This document shows, in pieces, positions 25,730 to 33,509 of a DNA stretch of 50,178 bases. The stretch's first letter is position 1. Each line of letters starts with the position of its first letter. The translations under genes and the position numbers were made by a program. This DNA comes from a virus: positions 1 through 50,178 of the IMG/VR virus record IMGVR_UViG_3300043410_001470; one strand, given 5' to 3'. The notes below the pieces were generated by a model. It was not told where the DNA came from. It saw nothing but the letters and a program-made list of their open reading frames with translations, and ran no database searches.

Positions 25730-27518
25730 TTTTTCTGACCTCATAGATATATTAGATGGCGAAGAGTTTGAAGAAAAGCCAGTAGATTTAAGAACTTTTG
25801 TTACTGATCCAAATTATTTAGGACTGCCGCCATTATCAGAATATCAATACACTCTTATTGAAAAATCTTCTCAAATATATAAGGAATCAACATTAGTAAA
25901 ACTATTTGGAGAACAAGAAGGCAAACGCATGTTTAAACAAACATGCAATGAAGTTATAGCTCAACTTGGAAAGGGATCAGGAAAAGACTATACTGCAACA
26001 ATTTCTGTTTCGTATATGGTATATCTTTTATTATGCTTAAAGGACCCAGCATCTTATTACGGCAAACCTCCAGGGGATACAATTGATATCCTCAATATTG
26101 CTATTAACGCACAGCAAGCTAATAATGTTTTTTTTAAAGGATTTAAAACACGAGTTGAGAGATGCCCCTGGTTTATAGGAAAATATGAACCCAAAGCTTC
26201 GGAAATTAAATTTGATAAAAATATAACAGTTCACTCAGGTCACTCTCAAAGAGAAGCATGGGAAGGGTATAACGTTATTACTGTAATTCTTGATGAAATT
26301 TCAGGTTTTGCAATAGAAAACACAACAGGTCACGATCAAGCAAAGACTGCTGATGCTATTTATGACATGTATCGTGCTTCTGTTATCTCTCGTTTTCCAG
26401 ATTATGGAAAAGTTATTTTGCTGTCATTTCCTCGTTTTAAAAATGATCCAATACAAAAATTTTATGAATCAGTAATTGCTGAAAAAGAAACTATTATTCA
26501 ATCAAAAACATTAAAAATGGATGAGGATTTACCAGATGGAACTGATGGAAATGAGATAACGGTTGAATGGGAAGAAGACCATATTGTTTCGTACGCAATT
26601 CCAAAAGTATATGCGATCAAACGCCCGTCTTGGGAGGTTAACCCAACTAAAAAAATTGAAGATTACAAAGTAGAATTTTATAAAAATATGCCAGACGCCC
26701 TGGGAAGATTTGCATGTATGCCACCAGAGATGATAGATGCATTTTTTAAATCTCGTGAAAAAATTGAAAAAGCTTTTAATGTAACATCGCTTGCAGTTGA
26801 TACATTTGGTAGGCTAGAACCATGGTTTGCTCCAGATCCAGATAAGGAATATTTTATACACGTTGACCTTGCTCAAAAACATGACCATTGTGCTGTTTCC
26901 ATGGCACACGTTCAAAGGTGGGTCAATGTAAAAGTTACAGATACATATTCACAACCAGCCCCAATAGTAGAGGTAGATGCGGTTAGATATTGGACGCCAA
27001 CACCAGATAAATCTGTTGATTTTACTGAAGTAAAAGACTACATATTGGCATTAAGAACCGCAGGATTTAAAATTAGAATATGTACTTTTGACAGATGGAA
27101 TTCACATGACATGATGCAGCAATTAAAACAATATGGAATAAATACAGAAATTTTATCAGTAGCCAAAAAACATTATGATGATATGGCAATGATAGTTTTA
27201 GAAGAAAGACTTCATGGTCCGCATATCCCACTATTGATTGATGAATTACTTCAATTAAAAATTATGAAGGATAAAGTAGACCACCCAAGAAAAGGATCAA
27301 AGGACTTGGCAGATGCAGTTTGTGGATCTATTTTTAATGCAATTAGTAGAACCAGACCAGATTTAAATCAAGAAATTAATATACATACATACGAATCTAT
27401 CTCGTATGAAGATGATTTTGGGAAAGCAGACGGAGAAACAAATCATTATAATATGATTCGTCCTCCAAAAATGCCAGAACATTTAAAAGACGCAATGGAC
27501 AGGATGCAAATAATATGA
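25719..27518 (+). CDS. terL: Terminase large subunit
   Basis: 599 residues from the ATG at 25719 (a TTG at 25710 is closer to the ribosome binding site GTGAGG but less likely). ATPase: Walker A LGKGSGKD at about 84-91, Walker B VILDEIS at about 188-193. C-terminal RNase H-like nuclease: HVDLAQKHDH, CTFDRWNS, and KDLADAVCGS supply three acidic residues. It pumps and cuts genome DNA during packaging. No portal or capsid gene follows, so packaging and structural genes are split in this phage. Confidence 0.88.
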   Translation: MEFDFSDLIDILDGEEFEEKPVDLRTFVTDPNYLGLPPLSEYQYTLIEKSSQIYKESTLVKLFGEQEGKRMFKQTCNEVIAQLGKGSGKDYTATISVSYMVYLLLCLKDPASYYGKPPGDTIDILNIAINAQQANNVFFKGFKTRVERCPWFIGKYEPKASEIKFDKNITVHSGHSQREAWEGYNVITVILDEISGFAIENTTGHDQAKTADAIYDMYRASVISRFPDYGKVILLSFPRFKNDPIQKFYESVIAEKETIIQSKTLKMDEDLPDGTDGNEITVEWEEDHIVSYAIPKVYAIKRPSWEVNPTKKIEDYKVEFYKNMPDALGRFACMPPEMIDAFFKSREKIEKAFNVTSLAVDTFGRLEPWFAPDPDKEYFIHVDLAQKHDHCAVSMAHVQRWVNVKVTDTYSQPAPIVEVDAVRYWTPTPDKSVDFTEVKDYILALRTAGFKIRICTFDRWNSHDMMQQLKQYGINTEILSVAKKHYDDMAMIVLEERLHGPHIPLLIDELLQLKIMKDKVDHPRKGSKDLADAVCGSIFNAISRTRPDLNQEINIHTYESISYEDDFGKADGETNHYNMIRPPKMPEHLKDAMDRMQII

Positions 27519-27757
27519 GCGAATATCAAGAGCTAGCAAAACAATGTAAATGTTGTAGTAAACACGTACCATTACCAACTGTAATGAAATCCTACAACGG
27601 AATTGTAGTTTGCCCAACTACACTACAGAATATTATTGAATATAAAAGGTTGTGGGAGTCATTTGGTTCACGGCCAATGGGAGCAATTAGAAAACATTTT
27701 TCTGAATATGTTCAGGAAATAGTTGAACAATCAATGTTAGATAATGAAAAAAAATGA
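27515..27757 (+). CDS. Small Cys-rich hypothetical protein
   Basis: 80 residues, ATGA overlap with terL. CKCC at residues 11-14 and a later Cys (VVCPT) could bind a metal; the rest is helical with a KRLWESFGSRP stretch. Overlaps the SGNH gene by 14 nt. Function unknown. Confidence 0.5.
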   Translation: MSEYQELAKQCKCCSKHVPLPTVMKSYNGIVVCPTTLQNIIEYKRLWESFGSRPMGAIRKHFSEYVQEIVEQSMLDNEKK

Positions 27758-28745
27758 TGGCACACTTGAAGATGTAATTATTCAAAAAAAATCTTCAAAA
27801 AACATTGAGTATACTGATGGGATGACAGAAGCTTTATACTATAATTATTTTCCAATAATTAAAAAAGAACCGTGGACATTAATTAGAGATTCAAAAACAA
27901 TTTCACATAATGTTTATGGGTTCAGGTCCCCAGATTTTATAGTCAATCCAGATTTTTTATTTTCAGGTTGCTCCGTGACCTATGGCTGGGGGCTAAATTT
28001 AAAAGACCTATGGCATGAAAAAATTGCTTACGAACTTAACTGTTCATACGCATCAGTTGCTATGCATGGAGATAGCATCCCTGGCCAGGTAATGAAAATT
28101 TTTGCTTATATAAAACAATTTGGTGCCCCAAAACACATTGTTGCTTTATTTCCAGATTTTAATAGGTTTTTATCTTTTAATAATAAAAAAATGCTGGCGT
28201 CACAAACTTTTTTTAATTCATTTGATCAAGACACATATGACTGGGCAAAGAATGGCGGAAACGATTATAGAACTAAAGAGTATTTACATTACATGTATAA
28301 AAATACTGCTCCAGTTGATCCAAATCAATCTACTAAAGATTACTTTAAAAGACCATTAATATCAGACGAGGTAATTACTCAAGAAATATCTCACATGTAC
28401 GCATCACATTATATTCATATGCTTTCAGAATATTGTCATTCAAATAATATTAAATTTGTGTGGAGTACATGGGAAGAGAAAACAGAACTATTGATTAAAA
28501 CAATTCAAAATGATGATTTTTTTTCAGACTATTTATGTTTAGATGCATCTAAATGGCAGTATGATGCTAAACTTAATAAAGATATATATGATAATATTGA
28601 ATGTCATAAAGAATACAATAGTATTGATAATTTTAATTTAGCAAATGATACTAAATTAGGGGTAGAGCATGCACATTATGGAGTGCATAGACATATTCAT
28701 TATTATGAATATTTTTTAAATTATATAAAGGAGAAATGGCTATGA
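27744..28745 (+). CDS. SGNH/GDSL-hydrolase-like protein
   Basis: 333 residues. FSGCSVTYGWGL (about 73-84) is the SGNH block I pattern with S77 as candidate nucleophile, ASVAMHGDSIPGQV supplies the Gly block, LFPDFNRF resembles block III (with Asp in place of Asn), and HAHYGVHRHIHY at the C-terminus would hold the catalytic His. It is a paralogue of the gene at 31187. SGNH enzymes remove or transfer acyl groups on glycans or lipids. A carbamoyltransferase follows. Substrate unknown. Confidence 0.65.
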   Translation: MKKNDGTLEDVIIQKKSSKNIEYTDGMTEALYYNYFPIIKKEPWTLIRDSKTISHNVYGFRSPDFIVNPDFLFSGCSVTYGWGLNLKDLWHEKIAYELNCSYASVAMHGDSIPGQVMKIFAYIKQFGAPKHIVALFPDFNRFLSFNNKKMLASQTFFNSFDQDTYDWAKNGGNDYRTKEYLHYMYKNTAPVDPNQSTKDYFKRPLISDEVITQEISHMYASHYIHMLSEYCHSNNIKFVWSTWEEKTELLIKTIQNDDFFSDYLCLDASKWQYDAKLNKDIYDNIECHKEYNSIDNFNLANDTKLGVEHAHYGVHRHIHYYEYFLNYIKEKWL

Positions 28746-28819
28746 TAGCTATTAGATATTATTTATATAAGTTTTTGAAAAAATTTAAAAAGAAAAAGAA
28801 AAATAGGTTTATATACTAA
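28736..28819 (+). CDS. Tiny basic peptide (tentative)
   Basis: 27 residues: a short hydrophobic/aromatic start and a very basic C-terminal half rich in Lys. AAGGAG lies 4-5 nt before the ATG, it starts inside the SGNH gene end and its stop touches the ATG of the carbamoyltransferase gene. It may be a real membrane-associated peptide or only a coupling device for translation of the next gene. Confidence 0.35.
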   Translation: MAMIAIRYYLYKFLKKFKKKKKNRFIY

Positions 28820-30243
28820 TGAAAATATTAGGTATTAATGAAACTTCTCATGATGCATCAATTTCTTTAATTGAAAATGGCAAAATTTTATTTGCAGGAC
28901 ATTCAGAGAGATATAGCAAACTAAAGAATGATTGGTATATCAATGATGATTTAGTTAATGATGTTTTGTCTTACGGTGCACCTGATGCTATAGCCTACTA
29001 TGAAAAACCTCTTCTAAAGGCCTCCAGGCTATTTTTAAAGGGTGGCTACGGAGACTGGAAGCCTAGATTTGATATTGCTGATATCCCAAGAAAATCTTTT
29101 AAACACCACTATTCCCACGCCTGCGCTGGCTACTATACAAGTAAATTTGATGACGCAGTCATTGTTGTGCTTGATGCCATAGGTGAATATAATACATCAA
29201 CAATATGGGTGGGTGAAGGATCTGTAATTAAAAGAGTACACAAAGATAACTACCCGTTTAGCTTTGGATTATTTTATTCAGCTTTTACAGATTTAATAGG
29301 ATTAAAACCAAATCAAGAAGAGTACATATTGATGGGCATGGCGGGATACGGAGATTGGTTAAAATATTATCAAAAGGTTTTAAGTTATTTTCCAAGTATA
29401 GACTACCAGCCGTACAACTTTCATAAAGGTATAACGGATTGGGGACAAGCTATAACCGAAGAAGATAAATTTCATATTGCAGCAGCAGTACAAAAAGTTT
29501 ATGAGCTTAGACTATTTGACTATATGGTGTGGGCAAAAAAAATGACTAAAAAAAAGAATTTAGTTTTTATGGGCGGCTGTGCTTTAAATTCATCTGCAAA
29601 TACAATGCTGTGGAAACTTTTTAATGATGTCTGGATCATGCCAAATCCAGGGGACGCTGGAAGCTCTTTAGGGGCTGCTGCTGCTTTTTATGGCAAACAC
29701 ATAAATTGGGAAAGTCCGTATTTGGGACATGATTTAGGTGGCGAGTACCCAGTTGATGAAGTTGTTCAAGAAATTTTAAAAAATAAAATAGCGGCAGTTG
29801 CAACTGGAAGAGCCGAATATGGACCAAGGGCGTTGGGGAATAGAAGTATTTTGGCAGACCCAAGAGATCCTAATATTAAAGATAAGGTTAATTTAATTAA
29901 ACAAAGAGAAGCATTTAGACCTTTTGCTCCAGTAGTAATGGAAGAACATGCGTCTAAATGGTTTGATATGAACTTTGCAAGTCCATATATGCAATACACT
30001 GTAAAATGTATACAGCCAGATAAGGTTCCTTCCGTTGTTCACATTGACGGTACATCACGTGTACAAACAATCAATAAAGAACAGCATCGAGGACTATGGA
30101 GAGTTTTAAATAAATTTTATTTGCAAACTGGAGTTCCTATGCTTTTAAACACTAGCTTAAATATAAAAGGACAGCCTTTATTGAACGATTTATCTGACAT
30201 TGAGCAGTGGGAACTAACATACAATACAAGGATAATAAGATAG
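28819..30243 (+). CDS. NodU/TobZ-family O-carbamoyltransferase
   Basis: 474 residues, somewhat shorter than NodU/TobZ (~560). N-terminal Kae1-like domain: ILGINETSHDASISL and the HHYSHACAGYY motif (H96, H97, H100) that binds iron; FMGGCALNSSANTML; NPGDAGSSLGAAAAFYG. C-terminal YrdC-like part: GRAEYGPRALGNRSILADPR (about 331-350), then EAFRPFAPVV and MLLNTSLNIKGQPL. The family moves a carbamoyl group from carbamoyl phosphate via carbamoyl-AMP to a hydroxyl of a sugar, antibiotic, or, in some phages, a hydroxymethylated base. It sits among three SGNH-type proteins. Confidence 0.88.
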   Translation: MKILGINETSHDASISLIENGKILFAGHSERYSKLKNDWYINDDLVNDVLSYGAPDAIAYYEKPLLKASRLFLKGGYGDWKPRFDIADIPRKSFKHHYSHACAGYYTSKFDDAVIVVLDAIGEYNTSTIWVGEGSVIKRVHKDNYPFSFGLFYSAFTDLIGLKPNQEEYILMGMAGYGDWLKYYQKVLSYFPSIDYQPYNFHKGITDWGQAITEEDKFHIAAAVQKVYELRLFDYMVWAKKMTKKKNLVFMGGCALNSSANTMLWKLFNDVWIMPNPGDAGSSLGAAAAFYGKHINWESPYLGHDLGGEYPVDEVVQEILKNKIAAVATGRAEYGPRALGNRSILADPRDPNIKDKVNLIKQREAFRPFAPVVMEEHASKWFDMNFASPYMQYTVKCIQPDKVPSVVHIDGTSRVQTINKEQHRGLWRVLNKFYLQTGVPMLLNTSLNIKGQPLLNDLSDIEQWELTYNTRIIR

Positions 30244-30244
30244 C

Positions 30245-31003
30245 ATGAAAAATATATTAGTTATTGGAGATTCGCATACATCAAAAATTGGTAATTGTGT
30301 TCCAGATGTTTTCTTTTTAAAAAATCGAAAATTAGAATATAATTATGCCGAACAAAATTATGTTACGCATATTATTGAAAATGGTAGAGACATATGGCTA
30401 AAGGATTATTTAAAAATACATCAAGATCAGGATTTGAAATTGTGGATGTCTTCACATCCAGGTCGTTCGGCATTGAATTTTGATTTTCAAAATTTTGCTA
30501 GCGGGACTCAAAAAGAACAACTAGACACATGGAATAAACCAGAAAACCTAGTAATTCCTTGGTTAGGGTACATAGATATACGCAACTGGTTACCACAAAC
30601 TGATTTACCTAATTATAAAAATGCAGAAGAGGTAGTTTCTATATATATAAATAATGTATTAAAAAAATTTGATAATTGTAAAGTTATTTTTATGGAGCCC
30701 TTACCTCAGTTTATATGTTTCATTACTAATGGATGGGTTGAAAATAGAAGTGATCCAGATATTGAATTTGAAAGAAGATACGAGCAACATTTGCTATTTG
30801 TTAAAGAGTTAAGAAAACAATGCTTAAGTTTAGGTCTTCCTGAACCAATAGATGTTAGCAAAATAATAGGGACGGACATGATTGAAACATATCGACAGCC
30901 TAAAAAACCAATCAATATTTTACTAAATGACCATATGAAACAGGAATACTATGAACCTATAGTTGAATATTTATCAAATTTATCTATTGACGATATTAAA
31001 TAA
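30245..31003 (+). CDS. SGNH-hydrolase-like protein with GDSH motif
   Basis: 252 residues beginning ILVIGDSHTSKIG: GDSH at residues 8-11 with S10 as nucleophile. A second Gly-containing block (HPGRSALN) lies near 75, VIFMEPLPQF resembles block III, and NDHMKQEYYEP near 228 could give the Asp-His pair. It directly follows the carbamoyltransferase and ends before a tRNA promoter. Likely an esterase or acyltransferase on the same substrate, by context. Confidence 0.62.
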   Translation: MKNILVIGDSHTSKIGNCVPDVFFLKNRKLEYNYAEQNYVTHIIENGRDIWLKDYLKIHQDQDLKLWMSSHPGRSALNFDFQNFASGTQKEQLDTWNKPENLVIPWLGYIDIRNWLPQTDLPNYKNAEEVVSIYINNVLKKFDNCKVIFMEPLPQFICFITNGWVENRSDPDIEFERRYEQHLLFVKELRKQCLSLGLPEPIDVSKIIGTDMIETYRQPKKPINILLNDHMKQEYYEPIVEYLSNLSIDDIK

Positions 31004-31015
31004 TAAAAGTATAAT
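30987..31015 (+). promoter_or_regulatory. Promoter of first tRNA pair
   Basis: TTGACG at 30987-30992, 17 bp spacer, TATAAT at 31010-31015. Start of transcription would fall at about 31022, just before the tRNA-Met 5' end at 31024. The -35 lies within the last codons of the SGNH gene. Confidence 0.7.
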
Positions 31016-31023
31016 TAAAGGAT

Positions 31024-31097
31024 GCAACAGTAGCTTAGTCGGTTAAAGCCCCGAACTCATAATTCGGTAATCGTAGGTTCGAGTCCTACCTGTTGCA
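31024..31097 (+). tRNA. tRNA-Met (CAT), elongator-like or Ile-CAT
   Basis: Acceptor GCAACAG/CTGTTGC, D stem GCTT/AAGC, anticodon stem CCGAA/TTCGG with loop CTCATAA (anticodon CAT at 31058-31060), T stem GTAGG/CCTAC with TTCGAGT loop. The first base pair is intact G-C and there is no GGG/CCC anticodon stem, so it is not an initiator. A tRNA-Ile with modified CAT cannot be excluded. Confidence 0.85.
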
Positions 31098-31100
31098 CAG

Positions 31101-31173
31101 TGCCCCATAGCTCAGTTGGTAGAGCGCCGAACTGTTAATTCGGATGTCCCTGGATCGAGACCAGGTGGGGCAG
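31101..31173 (+). tRNA. tRNA-Asn (GTT)
   Basis: Acceptor TGCCCCA/TGGGGCA, D stem GCTC/GAGC, anticodon stem CCGAA/TTCGG with loop CTGTTAA, T stem CCTGG/CCAGG. The T loop reads ATCGAGA, with A instead of the near-universal T at its first position. Three bases separate it from the tRNA-Met. Confidence 0.9.
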
Positions 31174-31186
31174 CTTAAGGAGACAT

Positions 31187-32098
31187 ATGAAAAGAATGGT
31201 CTGGAATAAAGATAAATATCCTTTAGATTTTTTTGGAATAACAACAGAATCTTTAAAAGACGATATACTTTATGACTCAATGATTAGCTCACAACATAGA
31301 AAAAATAATATGGTTGATGAGTTAAAACTATCCGCTCCATATAAAACTTTTGATTACAAAGGTAAAATTCCAGTAGATTACTCAGTCAATTTTCACGGAT
31401 ATAGAGGCCCAGAGTTGTGTTCGGCAGATCTCTTAACTTCTGGATGCTCACAGTCTTTTGGAGTTGGTGTACCAGAACATTTAACTTGGACAAAATTTTT
31501 AGCAGAAAAAAATAAAATATCTTACAATAATTTATCATACCCAGGTAGCAGCACACAATCAATTGTTGAGGACATTTTTAAATATTTTGAAATATATGGA
31601 CATCCAAAATATTTAAGAATATTGCTTCCTGATTTTTTAAGATTTAAATTTATTAAAGCAGCCAATGAAAATATTTTTATTCAAAACTCTCAAGGTAAAA
31701 TCGGTGAATTTTTAAATACTGTTTCAGATGTTGATAGAACAATGCAAAAATATGAAAAAATGCCTGTTCCAATTGAAAAAATAATGCCAACTTCCGTACC
31801 ATTTAGATCCAGTTTGATGCATATAAAAATGTTAGAGCAATATGTATCACAAACAAACATAGATTTTAAATGGGCTACGTGGCACAATGAGTTGAATGTT
31901 CATTTTGAAAAGCATGACTATGGTTTTAAAAATTATACAAGATATATTAATACAAATAAAATAGACTATACAAAATGTCACGAAGATATCAAATTAATTG
32001 ATCCTAGATTTTTTAACGTAGGTACTGATCCACAAGAACATATGGGGTCACATGCACATGTTCATTATTCTGAACTCTTGTCTCTAGACAAAATTTAA
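31187..32098 (+). CDS. SGNH/GDSL-hydrolase-like protein, paralogue
   Basis: 303 residues, AAGGAG before the ATG. TSGCSQSFGVGVPEHLTW (Ser near residue 88), NNLSYPGSSTQSIVEDIFKYF and LLPDFLRF match the same blocks in the 27744 protein, and GSHAHVHY near the end matches its His-rich C-terminus. The two proteins are thus paralogues kept on both sides of the carbamoyltransferase and tRNA-Met/Asn. Probable acyl hydrolase/transferase of unknown substrate. Confidence 0.65.
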   Translation: MKRMVWNKDKYPLDFFGITTESLKDDILYDSMISSQHRKNNMVDELKLSAPYKTFDYKGKIPVDYSVNFHGYRGPELCSADLLTSGCSQSFGVGVPEHLTWTKFLAEKNKISYNNLSYPGSSTQSIVEDIFKYFEIYGHPKYLRILLPDFLRFKFIKAANENIFIQNSQGKIGEFLNTVSDVDRTMQKYEKMPVPIEKIMPTSVPFRSSLMHIKMLEQYVSQTNIDFKWATWHNELNVHFEKHDYGFKNYTRYINTNKIDYTKCHEDIKLIDPRFFNVGTDPQEHMGSHAHVHYSELLSLDKI

Positions 32099-32113
32099 TC
32101 AATATACTATTAT
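32085..32113 (+). promoter_or_regulatory. Promoter of second tRNA group
   Basis: TAGACA at 32085-32090, 17 bp, TATTAT at 32108-32113; transcription would begin near 32120, two bases before tRNA-Arg. The same TAGACA -35 variant is used at 42229. Confidence 0.55.
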
Positions 32114-32121
32114 GTACATAT

Positions 32122-32193
32122 ACCTCTGTAGCTCAGCGGAAGAGCAACAGACTTCTAATCTGTTGGTCGCTGGTTCGATTCCAGCCAGGGGTG
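32122..32193 (+). tRNA. tRNA-Arg (TCT)
   Basis: Acceptor ACCTCTG/CAGGGGT (one T-G pair), D stem GCTC/GAGC, anticodon stem ACAGA/TCTGT with loop CTTCTAA, T stem GCTGG/CCAGC with TTCGATT loop. It reads AGA codons, which are the main Arg codon in most genes of this window. Confidence 0.92.
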
Positions 32194-32194
32194 C

Positions 32195-32267
32195 GTTCCT
32201 ATAGCTCAGTTGGTAGAGCAGCAGACTTTTAATCTGCGGGTCGATGGTTCGAGACCATCTGGGGACA
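32195..32267 (+). tRNA. tRNA-Lys (TTT)
   Basis: Acceptor GTTCCTA/TGGGGAC with three G-T pairs, D stem GCTC/GAGC, anticodon stem GCAGA/TCTGC with loop CTTTTAA, T stem GATGG/CCATC with TTCGAGA loop. One base after the tRNA-Arg. Confidence 0.9.
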
Positions 32268-32270
32268 CAA

Positions 32271-32343
32271 GCCCCTCTAGCCCAGCGGTAGAGGCAGTGG
32301 ACTTAAAATCCATACAGCGCTGGTTCGAATCCAGCGAGGGGCA
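32271..32343 (+). tRNA. tRNA with TAA anticodon (nominal Leu) but short variable arm
   Basis: Acceptor GCCCCTC/GAGGGGC, D stem GCC/GGC, anticodon stem GTGGA/TCCAT with loop CTTAAAA (anticodon TAA at 32304-32306), five-base variable region ACAGC, T stem GCTGG/CCAGC with TTCGAAT loop. The total of 73 nt is a class I tRNA; leucine tRNAs normally carry a long variable arm. It should read UUA, but its charging identity is uncertain. Confidence 0.8.
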
Positions 32344-32359
32344 CGTATAAATATGAAAA

Positions 32360-32368
32360 TGGTATACT
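32360..32368 (+). promoter_or_regulatory. Extended -10 leaderless promoter for dps
   Basis: TGG plus TATACT (-10 box 32363-32368), 6 nt before the ATG at 32375. The -35 position falls on the 3' end of the last tRNA and shows no consensus. Confidence 0.5.
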
Positions 32369-32374
32369 AATATA

Positions 32375-32824
32375 ATGGAACAATTAATAAACTTGTTAAA
32401 AAAATTTCAAGCCAATTCTGTTGTATTATATTCAACAGCACATGGCTTCCATTGGAATGTAGAGGGTCCTTTATTTACCCAATATCATGAATTTTTTGAA
32501 AAAATATATACAGATATTTATGACAGTATAGATGTTATTGCTGAATATTTAAGAAAATATAATGTTTATGCTCCCTATACCCTGTCTGATTTTATTTCAA
32601 ATAATACCTATGGAGACGTACAGCTAGACAGCAATTCCCCAATTACAATGTCAAGAGAATTATTATCTATGATAGAGTCTATGATATCAGAAGTTAAATT
32701 TTTATTTGATCAAGCTACTTTGCAGAATGAACAAGGGTTAGCTAATTTTCTTGCAGAAAGACAGGATAAGCTTGAGTTCCACGCTTGGTGGCTCAGGTCT
32801 TCATTGAAACAAACGGTAAATTAA
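32375..32824 (+). CDS. dps: Dps-family ferritin-like protein
   Basis: 149 residues, a normal Dps length. The segment AHGFHWNVEGPLFTQYHEFFEKIYTDIYDS is split here as AHGFHWNVEG then HEFFEKIY; residues H26, H38, D53 and E57 reproduce the spacing of the inter-subunit ferroxidase site (12, 15 and 19 apart as in Listeria Dps). Dps stores iron, uses hydrogen peroxide to oxidise it, and can shield DNA. No Lys-rich N-terminal tail, so DNA binding is not evident. Leaderless start; stop overlaps the SDR gene ATG. Confidence 0.88.
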   Translation: MEQLINLLKKFQANSVVLYSTAHGFHWNVEGPLFTQYHEFFEKIYTDIYDSIDVIAEYLRKYNVYAPYTLSDFISNNTYGDVQLDSNSPITMSRELLSMIESMISEVKFLFDQATLQNEQGLANFLAERQDKLEFHAWWLRSSLKQTVN

Positions 32825-33498
32825 TGAAACCAATAGTCGTAGTGACTGGTGCCTCCTACGGTGTAGGAAAAGCTACTGCAAAAAAGTTATCTGAATCTGG
32901 GTATCATGTTATCGGTATTGCAAGAGATGTAGAGCAACTTAATAAAATATCAAATGAAAATATTGAAGTGTACCCAGTTGACATTACTAATGATGATCAA
33001 GTTTATCAATTTTGTCAACAATTAATAGGTAGAAATGTTATTGCTTTAATCAATAATGCAGGCGGAGGATTTAATTTACCAAATAGCATACTAGACGATG
33101 ATATTAATAATTGGAGAAAATCTTTTGATTTAAATGTAGTTGCTGCAGCAAATTTAACAAAACAAATAGCTCCAATTATGATAACTAATGGCGGAGGAAA
33201 TGTTGTAATAGTAACATCTATGGCAGGCAAATATGTTTATCGTGGAGGAAGTAGCTATACCGTTGCAAAACATGCAGAAGTAGCTCTTGCTGAAATTTTA
33301 AGATTAGAGCTATTTCAAAGCAATATTAGAGTCACCGAGATAGCACCTGGAAATATTGATAGCAGAGGTGATCGTGAAGGAATTAATTGCTTAAGTTCCG
33401 AAGATGTTGCAGATGCTATTCAATGGGCAATATCAGTCCCAAAACATGTAAATGTAGAAAGTATATCTTTGTTACATGTAAATAATTTAAGTAGATAA
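32824..33498 (+). CDS. Short-chain dehydrogenase/reductase (SDR)
   Basis: 224 residues from the ATG overlapping the dps stop (TAATG). Rossmann motif TGASYGVG at residues 8-15, NNAGG near 77, VTSMAGK with catalytic Ser near 136, and YTVAK near 144-148 form the classical SDR set, and APGNI follows. NAD(P)-dependent oxidoreductase of unknown substrate. Coupling to dps hints at a redox or lipid/sugar modification role; no direct evidence. Confidence 0.82.
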   Translation: MKPIVVVTGASYGVGKATAKKLSESGYHVIGIARDVEQLNKISNENIEVYPVDITNDDQVYQFCQQLIGRNVIALINNAGGGFNLPNSILDDDINNWRKSFDLNVVAAANLTKQIAPIMITNGGGNVVIVTSMAGKYVYRGGSSYTVAKHAEVALAEILRLELFQSNIRVTEIAPGNIDSRGDREGINCLSSEDVADAIQWAISVPKHVNVESISLLHVNNLSR

Positions 33499-33509
33499 TG
33501 GAGAATATA

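Noticed and set aside
31024-31097. Initiator tRNA-fMet
   Set aside because: The first acceptor pair is a normal G-C and the anticodon stem lacks the three G-C pairs of initiators.
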